Shown: positions 41,175 to 50,259 of the stretch, in pieces | Layout: the number at the start of each line of letters is the position of its first letter | Numbering within the stretch: position 1 is the stretch's first letter | Origin: Mycolicibacterium monacense | GTDB taxonomy: Bacteria; Actinomycetota; Actinomycetes; Mycobacteriales; Mycobacteriaceae | Direction: 5' to 3' | DNA: 64,000 nucleotides | NCBI RefSeq assembly: GCF_010731575.1 | Contig: NZ_AP022617.1 | Coordinates: 4,340,001-4,404,000, forward strand | The notes under the pieces: generated by a model | Told to the model about the DNA's origin: nothing | The model's database searches: none | What the model saw: only the letters and a program-made list of their open reading frames with translations | Made by a program: the position numbers and the translations under genes

Positions 41175-41522
41175 ATGATCGTCAAACGACTCGCTCTGAT
41201 GTTGGGTTTGGTCGCGCTGCTGGTCGGTGTGGTGGGCCTGCTGACGCCGGTGTCCGTGTCCCCCGAACGGCAGGTGGTCGACTGTGGCAGCGCTCTGGGG
41301 CCGGATCTTTCCGAGGCGCAGGCACTCGATGACGGCAACGCCGCGAACGTTCCGGTCGACGGCGGCCTCCTGGTCGACGTCGCCTATACCGACCTCTGCC
41401 GTGCGGAACTGCACGACCGGCGGGTCTGGACGGTCAGCCTGGCCGTCGCCGGAGCTGCCGTGGTCGCGGCGGTCGGAGTCCTGGGTGTCGGGTCGCGTCG
41501 CCGTGAGCGGCAGGAGAGTTGA
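41175..41522 (+). CDS. Small two-helix membrane protein
   Basis: 115 residues from ATG 41175. Helix 1 is LALMLGLVALLVGVVGLL, helix 2 VSLAVAGAAVVAAVGVLGV, ending in a basic RRRERQES tail. The extracytoplasmic loop of about 60 residues has two cysteines (VDCGSALG and DLCRAEL) and several acids. No function recognised. It is divergent from the LpqH-like gene and convergent with the ferredoxin reductase gene. Confidence 0.65.
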   Translation: MIVKRLALMLGLVALLVGVVGLLTPVSVSPERQVVDCGSALGPDLSEAQALDDGNAANVPVDGGLLVDVAYTDLCRAELHDRRVWTVSLAVAGAAVVAAVGVLGVGSRRRERQES

Positions 41523-41531
41523 CCTTCTCGA

Positions 41532-42734
41532 CTACCCGGGCGGGGCCGGCGGGAAGGCGCCGAAGACTGCGTCGCGATAGGCGTGGACCCGGCCGGGGAT
41601 GGTGCTGAGCACCGCGATGACGCGACCGTCGCGACCGTAGGCGGCGACGAAGTCCCACCGGTCGGGGCTACCCTCGACGACGGCGACACTGTCGTAACCG
41701 TCAGGCACACCGAGCATCTGCATCTTGACGTCGTACTGATCCGTCCAGAAGTACGGCAGGGCGTCGAACTCCTGCGCCCGCTCGGGCCCGGCGAGCAGGG
41801 TGTGCGCGGCCGCGACCCCCTGACGTTCGGCGTGCTCCCAGTGCTCGATGCGCAGATACCGTTCGTAGCGCGGGTGCCACCAGGACGCGACGTCACCGGC
41901 GGCCACCACATCGGTCACACCTTCCACCGCACCCGTGGCGTCGCACACCACGCCGTTGTCGAGGCGCAGATCCGACCCGCTGAGCCAGTCGACAGACGGG
42001 GTGACGCCCAGTCCGATGATCACCAGGTCGGCGGGCAGTCGGGTGCCGTCGGTCAGGTGCACCGCCTCGACCCGGTCGTCGCCGGCGAACGACTCCACAC
42101 CCACCCCGGAACGCAACTCGACGCCGTTGCCGCGGTGCAGTCGTTCCCAGCACGCGGCCATCTCCTCGCCGAGCGCTGAAGCCATTGGCGCACTGCTCTT
42201 TTCGATCAGTGTCACCGAAAGACCCATAGACCGGCACGTCGCCGCCACCTCCGCGCCGATGAACCCGCCGCCGACCACGACCACCCGCGGACGCGATTCG
42301 AGCCGCTCCCGGATGGCCAGGCAGTCGTCGACGGTGCGAAGCGCCATGACCCCGTCGGGCACCGGACCGTCCGGCCACTGCCGTGCGGCCGCGCCGGTTG
42401 CGACGACCAGTCCGTCGAAGGGCACCGAGACGTCGTCGGACCCGTCGCGCAGGTGTGCCGTGCGCGTGGACATGTCGAGCTCGCGCACCGAGGCTCCTCG
42501 CAGCACCCGCGCTTCGAGGTCCATCCGCGGCGCGAGGTCGGCCCCGGCCCGGTGCACCGCGCCGCTCAGCAGCTTCTTCGACAGCGGCGGCCGCTGGTAC
42601 GGGGCGTGACGTTCGGCGCCGACGACGGTCAGCTCACCGCGGTAGCCGTCCAGGCGCAGGGTCTCCGCCGCGCGCATCCCGGCCACACCGGTGCCGACGA
42701 CGAGGATCTTCTCGAGTTGACGGTCCACCGGCAT
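41532..42734 (-). CDS. Ferredoxin reductase (FAD/NAD(P)H-dependent)
   Basis: 400 residues. FAD motif VVGTGVAGMRAAETLR, the YQRPPLSKKLL segment, NAD(P) motif VVVVGGGFIGAEVAATC, and the second FAD aspartate in VVAAGDVASWWHP. This is the class that feeds ferredoxins of cytochrome P450 or Rieske oxygenase systems. The ferredoxin gene lies three bases upstream, but no P450 is adjacent, so the terminal partner must be elsewhere. Confidence 0.9.
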   Translation of the reverse strand: MPVDRQLEKILVVGTGVAGMRAAETLRLDGYRGELTVVGAERHAPYQRPPLSKKLLSGAVHRAGADLAPRMDLEARVLRGASVRELDMSTRTAHLRDGSDDVSVPFDGLVVATGAAARQWPDGPVPDGVMALRTVDDCLAIRERLESRPRVVVVGGGFIGAEVAATCRSMGLSVTLIEKSSAPMASALGEEMAACWERLHRGNGVELRSGVGVESFAGDDRVEAVHLTDGTRLPADLVIIGLGVTPSVDWLSGSDLRLDNGVVCDATGAVEGVTDVVAAGDVASWWHPRYERYLRIEHWEHAERQGVAAAHTLLAGPERAQEFDALPYFWTDQYDVKMQMLGVPDGYDSVAVVEGSPDRWDFVAAYGRDGRVIAVLSTIPGRVHAYRDAVFGAFPPAPPG

Positions 42735-42737
42735 GGC

Positions 42738-42929
42738 TCATCCCTCGACGGTGATCGCCTGGGTGGGACAGGACCGTTCGGCGCCGATCACCTGCTCTCG
42801 GAGTTCCTCGCTCGGGTTCTCCTGCAGCAGGTGCAGGTAGCCGTCGTCGTCCAGCTCGAACACCTCGTGACAGATGCTCATACAGACGGCGTTGCCGTCA
42901 CAGGTGTCGAAATCCACCGAAACCTTCAC
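42738..42929 (-). CDS. Ferredoxin, [3Fe-4S] type
   Basis: 63 residues. Cluster cysteines are Cys10, Cys16 (CDGNAVC) and Cys54 in SCPTQAI; Asn13 takes the place of the fourth ligand, as in [3Fe-4S] ferredoxins that serve P450s. An additional Cys20 (MSICHEVF) is present. It is the natural partner of the reductase immediately downstream. Confidence 0.88.
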   Translation of the reverse strand: MKVSVDFDTCDGNAVCMSICHEVFELDDDGYLHLLQENPSEELREQVIGAERSCPTQAITVEG

Positions 42930-42979
42930 CAGTGCACCTCCTCATCTCGTTCCACGCCGGCCAGCACCCGCTGCCGGGA

Positions 42980-43888
42980 TCAGGTCGTCTGGGGTGCGAG
43001 CCCGGCCCGTTCGCGCGCCGCGCGGGCCGCCGGCGAGTACTCCAGGTACTGGACGGCCATCTCGGTGGAGGCCTCGTGATCGGGGTGGTGGCCGCGCCGC
43101 AGGTAGCGCACCGGGATCGTGAAGAGCAGGCTCCCCGGCCCGGGGAGCCGGTACTGCCGCGCCGCACGCAACCAGTCCCGCCAGCGCCAGGTCTGGTCGA
43201 TGGTCGGATCGTTCTTCATCAGGTAGCGGGCCCCGGCGATCCACCAGCCGATGAACAGCGGTGCGGTGGTGAGCATCGAGATCGCGCGGATCCAGTAGCT
43301 CCCGCAGACGTTCTGGTAGACGTCGAAGACCAGGGAGCGATGTTCGACCTCCTCGGCGCCGTGCCAGCGCAGCAGGTCGAGCATCACCGGATCGGCACCG
43401 GCATAGTCCAGGGCGCGATTCTGCAGCACCCATTGCCCCAGGACCGCGGTGAAGTGTTCGAGTGCGGCGACATCCGCCAGCCGCCGGTACAGCCACCACC
43501 GGTGCAACCGGGCCGGCAGGAAGCGCGGGGGGTCCCCGAGCGTCATCGACAGGCTTCTACCCAGCCGCTCGGTGTACGGCTTGGTGTCGATGCCCTGTTC
43601 GGCGAGGTGGTCGAGGACGATCTGATGCGCCCAGGCGTGCCACGACTCCTGCTGGATGAACGGTTTGATGGACCCCTCGAGTTCAGGGTCGTCGACCAGC
43701 GAGGACGCCTCGAGCACCGCCTTGATGAAGTGCCGCTCCCCCTCCGGCAGCAGCAGATGCAGGACGTTCATCATGTGTGTCGAGAACGGATCCCCGGGCA
43801 CCCAGTGCACCGGAGTCTCCGACCAATCGAAGCGAACCATCCTGCGGTACTTCGGATATCCGTCGTGGTGCAGTTGAACTTCCGGCAT
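42980..43888 (-). CDS. Predicted metal-dependent hydrolase (PF10118 type)
   Basis: 302 residues from ATG 43888. Motifs: HWVPGDPFSTHMMNVLHLLLPEGERHF near residue 25, QQESWHAWAHQIVLDHL, and WHGAEEVEHRSLVFDVY, giving Glu and His residues for a di-metal (di-iron-like) centre in a helical fold. A hydrophobic segment around residue 205 may touch the membrane. Activity is unknown. It is upstream of the ferredoxin pair by 50 bases, so an electron-linked role is possible. Confidence 0.78.
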   Translation of the reverse strand: MPEVQLHHDGYPKYRRMVRFDWSETPVHWVPGDPFSTHMMNVLHLLLPEGERHFIKAVLEASSLVDDPELEGSIKPFIQQESWHAWAHQIVLDHLAEQGIDTKPYTERLGRSLSMTLGDPPRFLPARLHRWWLYRRLADVAALEHFTAVLGQWVLQNRALDYAGADPVMLDLLRWHGAEEVEHRSLVFDVYQNVCGSYWIRAISMLTTAPLFIGWWIAGARYLMKNDPTIDQTWRWRDWLRAARQYRLPGPGSLLFTIPVRYLRRGHHPDHEASTEMAVQYLEYSPAARAARERAGLAPQTT

Positions 43889-44060
43889 CGAAACCTCCGC
43901 CGATCGAAACGCAAGTACTTCGGAGAACGATAACCGGCTACCCATACCCGCGGTACCGGAAACTTGAATGTCCGGCGACATCTTTTGCACGTTCGCAATT
44001 GTTGCGTTTGTTCGCTACTTCGACGCCTGCCGACAGCGCCGTTCCTCCGACCTGGCCGCG

Positions 44061-44083
44061 CCCGGGCCCGGGCCCGGGCCCGG
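44061..44083. repeat. Short tandem CCCGGG repeat
   Basis: Nearly four copies of CCCGGG in a row, flanked on both sides by CGCG, in the 274-base gap between the divergent genes at 43888 and 44163. The block is close to self-complementary and could form a very stable hairpin. The rest of the gap holds no gene I can support; it presumably carries the two divergent promoters. Confidence 0.7.
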
Positions 44084-44162
44084 CGCGTAGCGAAGTCGAT
44101 ACCGGGGTATTGCTGCACCCGATGCTCACGAGCTCTCTCGCCGGACCAGATGGAGGAACACC

Positions 44163-44780
44163 ATGACCGCCGCCCAGCGGGAACGCGCCGCGCTCGTCGA
44201 TGCCATGCGCGCCAAGGGACCGGACGCCCCGACCCTGTGCGCGGGCTGGAAGACCCGCGACCTGGCCGCTCACCTCTATGTCCGGGAGCACCGGCCGGAC
44301 GCCACGGCCGGGATCGCCGTCCCCGCGCTCGCGAAGTACACCGAAAAGGTCCAGAACCGGGCGGCCGAGGGCGACTGGGACGAGCTGCTGGACAAGATCG
44401 CCGCCGGGCCGCCGCTGTACTCACCGTTCAAACTGCTCGACCCGGTCGCCAACCTCGCCGAGATGTTCATCCACTGCGAGGACGTGCGCCGGGCGCAGCC
44501 GGGGTGGGAACCGCGCACCCTCGACGACGCGACGGTCAACGGCCTGACCCGGACGCTGTCGCTGATGGCACGCCTCACACTGGCCAAGGCGCCGGCGCGC
44601 GCGGCGTTGCGCACACCGGAGGGTAAGACCCTGGTCACCGCGGGCAAAGGTGATCCGGTGACCGTCACCGGACGGCCGGAGGAATTGCTGCTCTTCGCGG
44701 TCGGTCGCGAGGCCCGCGTCGAATTCGAGGGTGACCCCGCCGCCGTCCAGGCGCTGCGCGATGCCCCGAAGGGTCTGTAG
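44163..44780 (+). CDS. TIGR03085 family (DinB/maleylpyruvate isomerase-like) protein
   Basis: 205 residues; ATG follows GGAGG. The DinB/MDMPI-type helical bundle is marked by LCAGWKTRDLAAHLYVREHRPDA with a likely metal histidine, and FIHCEDVRRAQPGWEPR with the second. The C-terminal part is of the sterol-carrier type (VTVTGRPEELLLFAVGR). Relatives include mycothiol-dependent enzymes; activity here is unknown. Confidence 0.8.
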   Translation: MTAAQRERAALVDAMRAKGPDAPTLCAGWKTRDLAAHLYVREHRPDATAGIAVPALAKYTEKVQNRAAEGDWDELLDKIAAGPPLYSPFKLLDPVANLAEMFIHCEDVRRAQPGWEPRTLDDATVNGLTRTLSLMARLTLAKAPARAALRTPEGKTLVTAGKGDPVTVTGRPEELLLFAVGREARVEFEGDPAAVQALRDAPKGL

Positions 44781-44790
44781 GTTGGCCGCC

Positions 44791-45720
44791 GTGGATTTCC
44801 GTGTCTTCGTCGAACCGCAGCAGGGCGCCCGCTACGCCGACCAACTCGCCGTGGCCCGAGCCGCCGAACAACTCGGCTACTCGGCCTTCTTCCGCTCCGA
44901 CCACTACCTCGCGATGAGCGGTGACGGTCTGCCCGGGCCGACGGACTCCTGGGTGACGCTGGCCGGCATCGCCCGTGAGACGTCGTCGATCCGGCTCGGC
45001 ACGATGGTCACGTCGGCGACGTTCCGCCACCCCGGCCCGCTGGCGGTCTCCGTCGCGCAGGTCGACGAGATGAGCGGCGGACGTGTCGAACTGGGACTGG
45101 GCGCAGGGTGGTTCGAGGCCGAACACAAGGCGTACGCGATCCCCTTCCCGCCGCTGGGTGAACGGTTCGACCGGCTCACCGAACAACTCGACATCCTCAC
45201 CGGCATGTGGGCCACCCCCGTCGGCGAGACGTTCGACTACAGCGGCACCCACTACACCGTCGTCGACTCCCCTGCCCTGCCCAAACCGGTGCAGGCGGTG
45301 CCGCCGGTCATCATCGGCGGCCAGGGCGCCAAGCGCACGCCGGCGCTGGCGGCGAAGTACGCGGGCGAGTTCAACGTGCCGTTCGTCCCCCTGGACACGT
45401 TGAGTACCCAGTTCGACCGGGTCAGGGCGGCGGTCGCCGAGGCGGGCCGCGAACCGGATTCGATGGTCTACTCCGCGGCGTTCGTCCTGTGTGCGGGCGC
45501 CGACGACGCCGAGATCGCCCGGCGCGCCGACGCGATCGGCCGCGAGGTCGACGAACTGCGCAGCAACTCGCCGATGGTCGGCACACCGGCGGAGATCGTC
45601 GACAAGCTCGGACCGTTCGCCGAGGCCGGCGTGGAGCGGGTGTACCTCCAGATGTTGGACATGGCAGACCTCGACCACCTGGCGCTGGTCGCCGGTCAGG
45701 TGCTGCCCCAGCTGCGCTGA
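44791..45720 (+). CDS. LLM-class F420-dependent oxidoreductase
   Basis: 309 residues from GTG 44791 (VDFRVFVEPQQGARYADQLAVAR). Family features: GYSAFFRSDHYLAMSG, TFRHPGPLAVSVAQVDEMSGGRVELGLGAGW, and PPVIIGGQG. F420 as cofactor is inferred. It follows the TIGR03085 gene by 10 bases. Substrate unknown. Confidence 0.87.
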   Translation: MDFRVFVEPQQGARYADQLAVARAAEQLGYSAFFRSDHYLAMSGDGLPGPTDSWVTLAGIARETSSIRLGTMVTSATFRHPGPLAVSVAQVDEMSGGRVELGLGAGWFEAEHKAYAIPFPPLGERFDRLTEQLDILTGMWATPVGETFDYSGTHYTVVDSPALPKPVQAVPPVIIGGQGAKRTPALAAKYAGEFNVPFVPLDTLSTQFDRVRAAVAEAGREPDSMVYSAAFVLCAGADDAEIARRADAIGREVDELRSNSPMVGTPAEIVDKLGPFAEAGVERVYLQMLDMADLDHLALVAGQVLPQLR

Positions 45721-45760
45721 CCCGGCACGCCGCACCTGGTCGCGGTTAGGATCGGTGCCC

Positions 45761-46225
45761 GTGACGGGCGCCCGCGACGACGACGAGCATTCCGGCCGAC
45801 AGGTCGATGCGTCGACTCCGTGGCACCACTCGACGGCCAAGGTGCTCGGCGCGAGCATCGCCGGGCTGGCGGCGATCGGGTTGATCGTGACCGGGGTGAT
45901 GTTCGCGTCGCGTGGCGGCGAGTCCCCGCAGGCGCCGGCGAATTTCGTCGATCCGAGTTTCTCGTCGATGACCACCAGATCGAGTTCGGCGACCACCTCG
46001 ACCACCACCACGCGCATCAGCCCGCCCCTGACCACCGACCTGGACCTCCCACCGGAGCTCCCGTCGTCGACGCCTCCCTCGCCGTCGGAGACCTCGAGCA
46101 CCAGGGGGCGGTCGACGACCCAGGAAGAGGAGTCCGAGGAGAGCGAAGAGGAGTCGTCGCCGCGAACGACGACCCGCAACCGGCCGCGACTCAACGAGAC
46201 ACGCACGCTTTACCCGCGCCCCTGA
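45761..46225 (+). CDS. Single-helix membrane protein with Ser/Thr/Pro-rich tail
   Basis: 154 residues from GTG 45761. An acidic N-terminal part of about 25 residues is followed by STPWHHSTAKVLGASIAGLA and IGLIVTGVMFA, one membrane helix (about 28-49). The outer part is low complexity, rich in Thr, Ser and Pro, then a Glu/Ser stretch (EEESEESEEE) and a basic end. It lies 26 bases before another membrane protein of similar layout. Function unknown. Confidence 0.6.
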   Translation: MTGARDDDEHSGRQVDASTPWHHSTAKVLGASIAGLAAIGLIVTGVMFASRGGESPQAPANFVDPSFSSMTTRSSSATTSTTTTRISPPLTTDLDLPPELPSSTPPSPSETSSTRGRSTTQEEESEESEEESSPRTTTRNRPRLNETRTLYPRP

Positions 46226-46251
46226 GCAAACGACGCCTACTATCGAAGCCC

Positions 46252-46770
46252 GTGGCGCGACCTCCTGAAGATCCGAATTATTCGGACAACGAGCCGACCC
46301 AGTACTCCAACGCCTACAGCGATGAACCGACGCAGTACGGCGATTACACCGGGGCGTACGACCAGCCGCCGCCGGAGGAGCCGCAGCCGTGGTACCGCAA
46401 ACCGGGCGCGCTGATCGCCCTCGGTGCGATCGCGGCCCTGCTGGTGGCGGTGATCGTCTGGCTCGTCGTGCAGTTGGTCTCGGGCGACGACTCGGGCGAA
46501 TCCACGACGACGACCACAACCACCACCACCACGTCGGAAGCACCCTCGGTGGTGCCCCCGCAGACCGTGACCGAATCGCCGACCGAGACGACGGCGCCGA
46601 CGGAGACGACGGCGCCGCCCGAGACCACGACCACCACACCCAGCGAGACGACCACCACGACGACGGCGCCGACCACGACCACCACCTCGCCTGCCGCCAC
46701 CACGACGGTGGAGACGAGCACCAGCACGGTGACGATCACGGTGCCGACGCTGGTCCCGCCGGGAGGCTGA
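46252..46770 (+). CDS. Single-helix membrane protein with Thr-rich tail and PWYRKPG motif
   Basis: 172 residues from GTG 46252. The cytoplasmic part has two near repeats (NEPTQYSNAYS and DEPTQYGDYTG) and a Pro/Glu stretch. PWYRKPG at 46-52 precedes a helix (about 53-76). The outer 95 residues are mainly Thr with Pro, Glu and Ser, likely glycosylated or wall-spanning. The same juxtamembrane motif occurs in both membrane Hsp70-like proteins nearby. Function unknown. Confidence 0.65.
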   Translation: MARPPEDPNYSDNEPTQYSNAYSDEPTQYGDYTGAYDQPPPEEPQPWYRKPGALIALGAIAALLVAVIVWLVVQLVSGDDSGESTTTTTTTTTTSEAPSVVPPQTVTESPTETTAPTETTAPPETTTTTPSETTTTTTAPTTTTTSPAATTTVETSTSTVTITVPTLVPPGG

Positions 46771-46791
46771 GGGTCGGGCGGCGCCCGCCAC

Positions 46792-46852
46792 CGCGAGGCT
46801 GAAACTACGCAGGCAAAGTGCAAGAACACACCTGCGTCAGTTCAGCCTCGCG
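46792..46852. terminator. Hairpin between convergent genes
   Basis: Arms of 22 bases (46792-46813 and 46831-46852), CGCGAGGCTGAA...CGCAGG pairing with CCTGCG...TTCAGCCTCGCG, with three mismatches and a 17-base loop. Placed between the convergent stops at 46770 and 46879, it probably ends transcription from both sides, without a U-run. Confidence 0.6.
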
Positions 46853-46878
46853 AGAACCGCCTGCGCTGGGCGCCGGAG

Positions 46879-48720
46879 TCAGCAGACGGTCTCGGCGTCC
46901 GGCACGCACTCGGGCTGAGGTTCGGCCGGAGCCTCCGCAGAGGGTTCGGGCGCGGCAGTCGGCTCAGGCTGCGGCGCGACGGTCGGCTCCGGGACGACGG
47001 TCGGCTCAGGCTCCGGCGCGACGGTCGGTTCCGGCTCCGGTTCCTGCGTCGGTTGAGGCTCCTGCGTCGGCTGGGGCTCGGGTTCCGGCGCCGGAGCGGG
47101 TGCCGGCGTGGACGACGGCGGAGCGGGCCGCGGCAACGTGAACTCCGGCAACGGGATCCGGGGCAGACCCATCGACGGAGCCGGAGCAGGGGCCGGGGCA
47201 GGCGCAGGCGCAGGGGCCGGTACTCGAGCGGGTGCGGGCGCTCGCGGCGCGGGCGCCACCTGCTTGGACGCCACCCGCCGCTCGGCCGGAGCGTTCGGAT
47301 TCGGTCGCGACGGTGGCTGAACGGCCCTCGGCGCCGGTGCGGGCGCGGCGGCCGCCACCCGCTCGGTGACCACCGGGGCCGGCGCCCCTCCCTGCGGGGC
47401 CGCGGCCTGCTGCGGGGCCGGTTGTTCGATTGGCTGCGTCGCCACCGGTGCGGTGATCTGCGACGAGCCCGCCTGCACGGCATCCGCCTCGCCGGTCTGC
47501 GAGGTGAGGATGAGTCCGGTCGCCGCCAGGGCCGCCAGACAGGCCGCGCCGGCGAACAACGCCCCGGGCCTGCGGTACCACGCTGAGCCGTCCGGGGAAT
47601 CCTCGATCGGCTCCGGGTCGAAATGGATCCCTGGCCGCGCCAGCGCCGGGTCGTACACCGGCTGCGCGTACTGCGTCGCCGCCTCGAAATCCTCGGTCTC
47701 GGCCGACCACGCCAGCGGTATCGCGGCCTCGGTCGCGGGGGCGGCGTCGAACACCGGCGCGAGCGCGGTCACCGCATCCTGCTCCGAGCCGCGCGTCGCG
47801 ATCAGTTCCGCACCCGCCGCCGCGACGACCTGCGCGTACGGACCGGTGATCACCGGCAACCGCAGCGCCTCCGAAAGGCGTTGGGTGACAATCGGTATCC
47901 GTGCCCCACCGCCGACGGTGGCGACCGCGGCGAGTTGCGCGGGGACCACCCCGTTGCGGTGCAGCACGTCGAGGACGGTGTCGACGAACCCGGCGAGCGG
48001 GCCGGCCAGCAGCGACTCGAGTTCGGGCCGGGTCAGCCGGATGTCCCCGTGCGGCCCGGCCAACGCCGTCGCGGTGTGCACCGACAGTCGCTCCTTCGCG
48101 GCCCGCGACTGCTCCCGCAACGCGGACAGTGACGCGACCGCCGACGTACCGCTGGGGTCGGCGGGGATCCCGGCGGCGAGGTCGGCGAGCACATGCTGCA
48201 GCACCGCCTGGTCGATCAGGTCTCCGGAGAAGTCGTCGTAGCGGACGGTCTCGCCGATCACGCGGAACCCGTCGCCCGCGTCGGCCAACGTGATGCTGGT
48301 GCCGGTCGCCCCGAAGTCACACAGCGCGACGACGCCGCGCGCGGGCAGTCCGGGGTTGGCCTGCAGCGCGGTGAGCGCCGCGACGGCGTCGGAGACCACG
48401 GTCACGTGCGGCACGACGGCGCGCAACGCCGCCACCGCTGCCGTCGACCAGTGTGCGGGCACTGCGACCGCCACCACGTCGGGACGTCGAAGAGGGTGGG
48501 CGGCCCGGGTGAGCGCCTCGATCGCCGCGGCGGCCAGCTGACCGCCGTAGTGCGCCGAGCCGTCCGCCGCGACCAGGGGCACCGGATCACCGACGCGGTC
48601 GACGAACCCGGTGATGGTCGAACCGCCCACCGTCAGTACCGCGGGCTGGATGGTCGGGCGTCCGTCGGCTACGGCGACCAGGTTGGCCGCACCCAGGGAT
48701 ACGCCGAGAGAAGTGCGCAT
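46879..48720 (-). CDS. Membrane-anchored Hsp70-like protein with Ala/Pro- and Pro/Glu-rich outer domain
   Basis: 613 residues from ATG 48720. Residues 1-330 are an Hsp70-type ATPase fold: GVSLGAANLVAVADG (phosphate 1), DFGATGTSITLADAG at 135, VGGGARIP at 269. The aspartate of DLGTTN is serine here (Ser8). No substrate-binding domain follows; AWYRRPG (380-386) leads into one helix (about 387-407), then some 200 residues of Ala-Pro and Pro-Glu repeats ending CVPDAETVC. It is 30 bases after iniC, so probably in the iniBAC transcript. Role in envelope stress is inferred. Confidence 0.8.
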   Translation of the reverse strand: MRTSLGVSLGAANLVAVADGRPTIQPAVLTVGGSTITGFVDRVGDPVPLVAADGSAHYGGQLAAAAIEALTRAAHPLRRPDVVAVAVPAHWSTAAVAALRAVVPHVTVVSDAVAALTALQANPGLPARGVVALCDFGATGTSITLADAGDGFRVIGETVRYDDFSGDLIDQAVLQHVLADLAAGIPADPSGTSAVASLSALREQSRAAKERLSVHTATALAGPHGDIRLTRPELESLLAGPLAGFVDTVLDVLHRNGVVPAQLAAVATVGGGARIPIVTQRLSEALRLPVITGPYAQVVAAAGAELIATRGSEQDAVTALAPVFDAAPATEAAIPLAWSAETEDFEAATQYAQPVYDPALARPGIHFDPEPIEDSPDGSAWYRRPGALFAGAACLAALAATGLILTSQTGEADAVQAGSSQITAPVATQPIEQPAPQQAAAPQGGAPAPVVTERVAAAAPAPAPRAVQPPSRPNPNAPAERRVASKQVAPAPRAPAPARVPAPAPAPAPAPAPAPSMGLPRIPLPEFTLPRPAPPSSTPAPAPAPEPEPQPTQEPQPTQEPEPEPTVAPEPEPTVVPEPTVAPQPEPTAAPEPSAEAPAEPQPECVPDAETVC

Positions 48721-48750
48721 ACCTGTTTGTCGTCGCGGCGCGCACAAACG

Positions 48751-50259
48751 TTAAGCGGGTCCGTCCCGGTAAGACCGGCCCTTCGCCGCGTACGCGGCGA
48801 CCAGCGCTTCGGCACTGCGCACCGCCGCCCGGCAGGCCCTCGCGGTGAAGGGGTCGTTGAGCGGATGCTCGGCACGCCGACGCCACCGCTGCGCCGCGGC
48901 GAACGCCGCCCGCGGCCCGTCGTAAGGGTCCTCGGGCTGCAACCCCAGCCGGCTGGCCGCATCGGTACCCGAACCGCCGATCAATCGCCGCAGCGAGGCC
49001 ATCTCGTCGTCGGTCAACGTCGTTGTTCGCGAACGCAGTTGGCTCAGCAACCGGAGCTCCTCGAACGCATGGGTGTCGGCGAGCAGCGGGTCGATGTCGG
49101 CGATGATGTACGGGGTCGCGTAGATCGGGTTGAGCTGGACGAACTGCCGCAGCGACAGCAGCGCCGTATGCGCCTTGAGCAGGTCGGAGCGCTGCGCGAA
49201 CTGCTGGTCGATCACGTCCCGCAACGCCACCAGGCCGCTGCGTTCGAGCAGTTCGTCGGCCAGCGCCACCGAATCCTTGACCCCCGCGCGCAGCACGGCG
49301 ATCGAGATCCGCACGCCGAACATGCCGAACCGGTCCAACAGCGCGGCGCGGGTCGACGCGTCGACGGGCAGCGGACTGTCCTCGCGCACGAACCGGTCCA
49401 CCGACAGCATGGCCTTCGCCAACTCGGCGGGATCCACGCCTGCGAGTTTCTCCAGCGCCACGAACTCGCTCTGCCGCAGCGTGCGCGCGGTCAGCGCGAG
49501 CAGCCCCGAGACCGGCACGACCGCCTGGCAGATACCGGTGCGGTCCATCTCCTCGGTGAACCGGGTGGCGACGTCCTTCGCCGAGAGCATCGCATCGATT
49601 CGGCCGGCGCCGATCTCGTCGGCCCGCGAGGCCACCCCGATCACGCCGAGCGCCCCCGATGAGCCGCCGACCAGTTCACCGATCTGTTTGAGCAGCGCGA
49701 TGTCGGCGGCGTTGAGCGTGCGCAGCAGGAACACCACGGCGTCCACCCGGGGCACCCCGTCACCCGGCACCAGCAGCCGCAACGTGCGCTCCGAGACGTC
49801 GCGGGACAGCGACGACGTGCCCGGGGTGTCGATGATCGTCGAGTCGATCAGTTCGGCGGCAGGCCACTCCACGTCGAGGTCGAGCACGTCGTCGGGGTCG
49901 AGCCTGGCCAGGTCGAAGGTCAGACCCCTCTCGTCGGCGGGGCCGCTCGACCTGCGCGCGATCGGCACGTTCGACCGGCGGCCGCCGCGGTGGTTGGCCG
50001 TCACCTTCGGGGTGGGGCCGTGGCGGAACCACGTGACGATGCGGGTGGCCTCGGTCGCGTCGGTGGGTGCGATCTCCTCGCCGACCAGCGCGTTGACGAG
50101 TGTCGACTTACCGGCCTTCAGCGTGCCGGCCAGCGCGATGCGGATCGGCTGGTTGAGCCGGGCGCCGATGCGTTCGAGTTCGTTGTGCACCTCGGGGCGC
50201 TGACGGTACGCCGGATCGTCCCGGTAGGCCGCGATGGTGCCGCCCAGGATCGCGCGCAC
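48751..50259 (-). CDS. iniC: IniC, dynamin-like GTPase
   Basis: 502 residues from GTG 50259. GTPase motifs: G1 GTLKAGKS (45-52), G3 DTPGTSS, G4-like SRADE. The remainder is helical. It matches M. tuberculosis IniC (isoniazid-inducible operon) closely along its length, as remembered (ALAGTLKAGKSTLVNALVG, LKQIGELVGGSSGALGVIG). In that protein an N-terminal STSD precedes VRAIL; here STSD is encoded in frame but behind a CTG at 50277. Acts with IniA at the inner membrane under cell-wall stress. Confidence 0.93.
   Translation of the reverse strand: MRAILGGTIAAYRDDPAYRQRPEVHNELERIGARLNQPIRIALAGTLKAGKSTLVNALVGEEIAPTDATEATRIVTWFRHGPTPKVTANHRGGRRSNVPIARRSSGPADERGLTFDLARLDPDDVLDLDVEWPAAELIDSTIIDTPGTSSLSRDVSERTLRLLVPGDGVPRVDAVVFLLRTLNAADIALLKQIGELVGGSSGALGVIGVASRADEIGAGRIDAMLSAKDVATRFTEEMDRTGICQAVVPVSGLLALTARTLRQSEFVALEKLAGVDPAELAKAMLSVDRFVREDSPLPVDASTRAALLDRFGMFGVRISIAVLRAGVKDSVALADELLERSGLVALRDVIDQQFAQRSDLLKAHTALLSLRQFVQLNPIYATPYIIADIDPLLADTHAFEELRLLSQLRSRTTTLTDDEMASLRRLIGGSGTDAASRLGLQPEDPYDGPRAAFAAAQRWRRRAEHPLNDPFTARACRAAVRSAEALVAAYAAKGRSYRDGPA

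Noticed and set aside
41532..43888. A cytochrome P450 redox operon
   Set aside because: Ferredoxin and reductase are present, but no P450 heme-binding motif is found nearby; the adjacent gene is a PF10118-type protein.
46879..48720. Calling the Hsp70-like protein a second DnaK
   Set aside because: It has no substrate-binding domain or lid, has a membrane helix, and the phosphate-1 aspartate is Ser; the true dnaK is at 35-37 kb.
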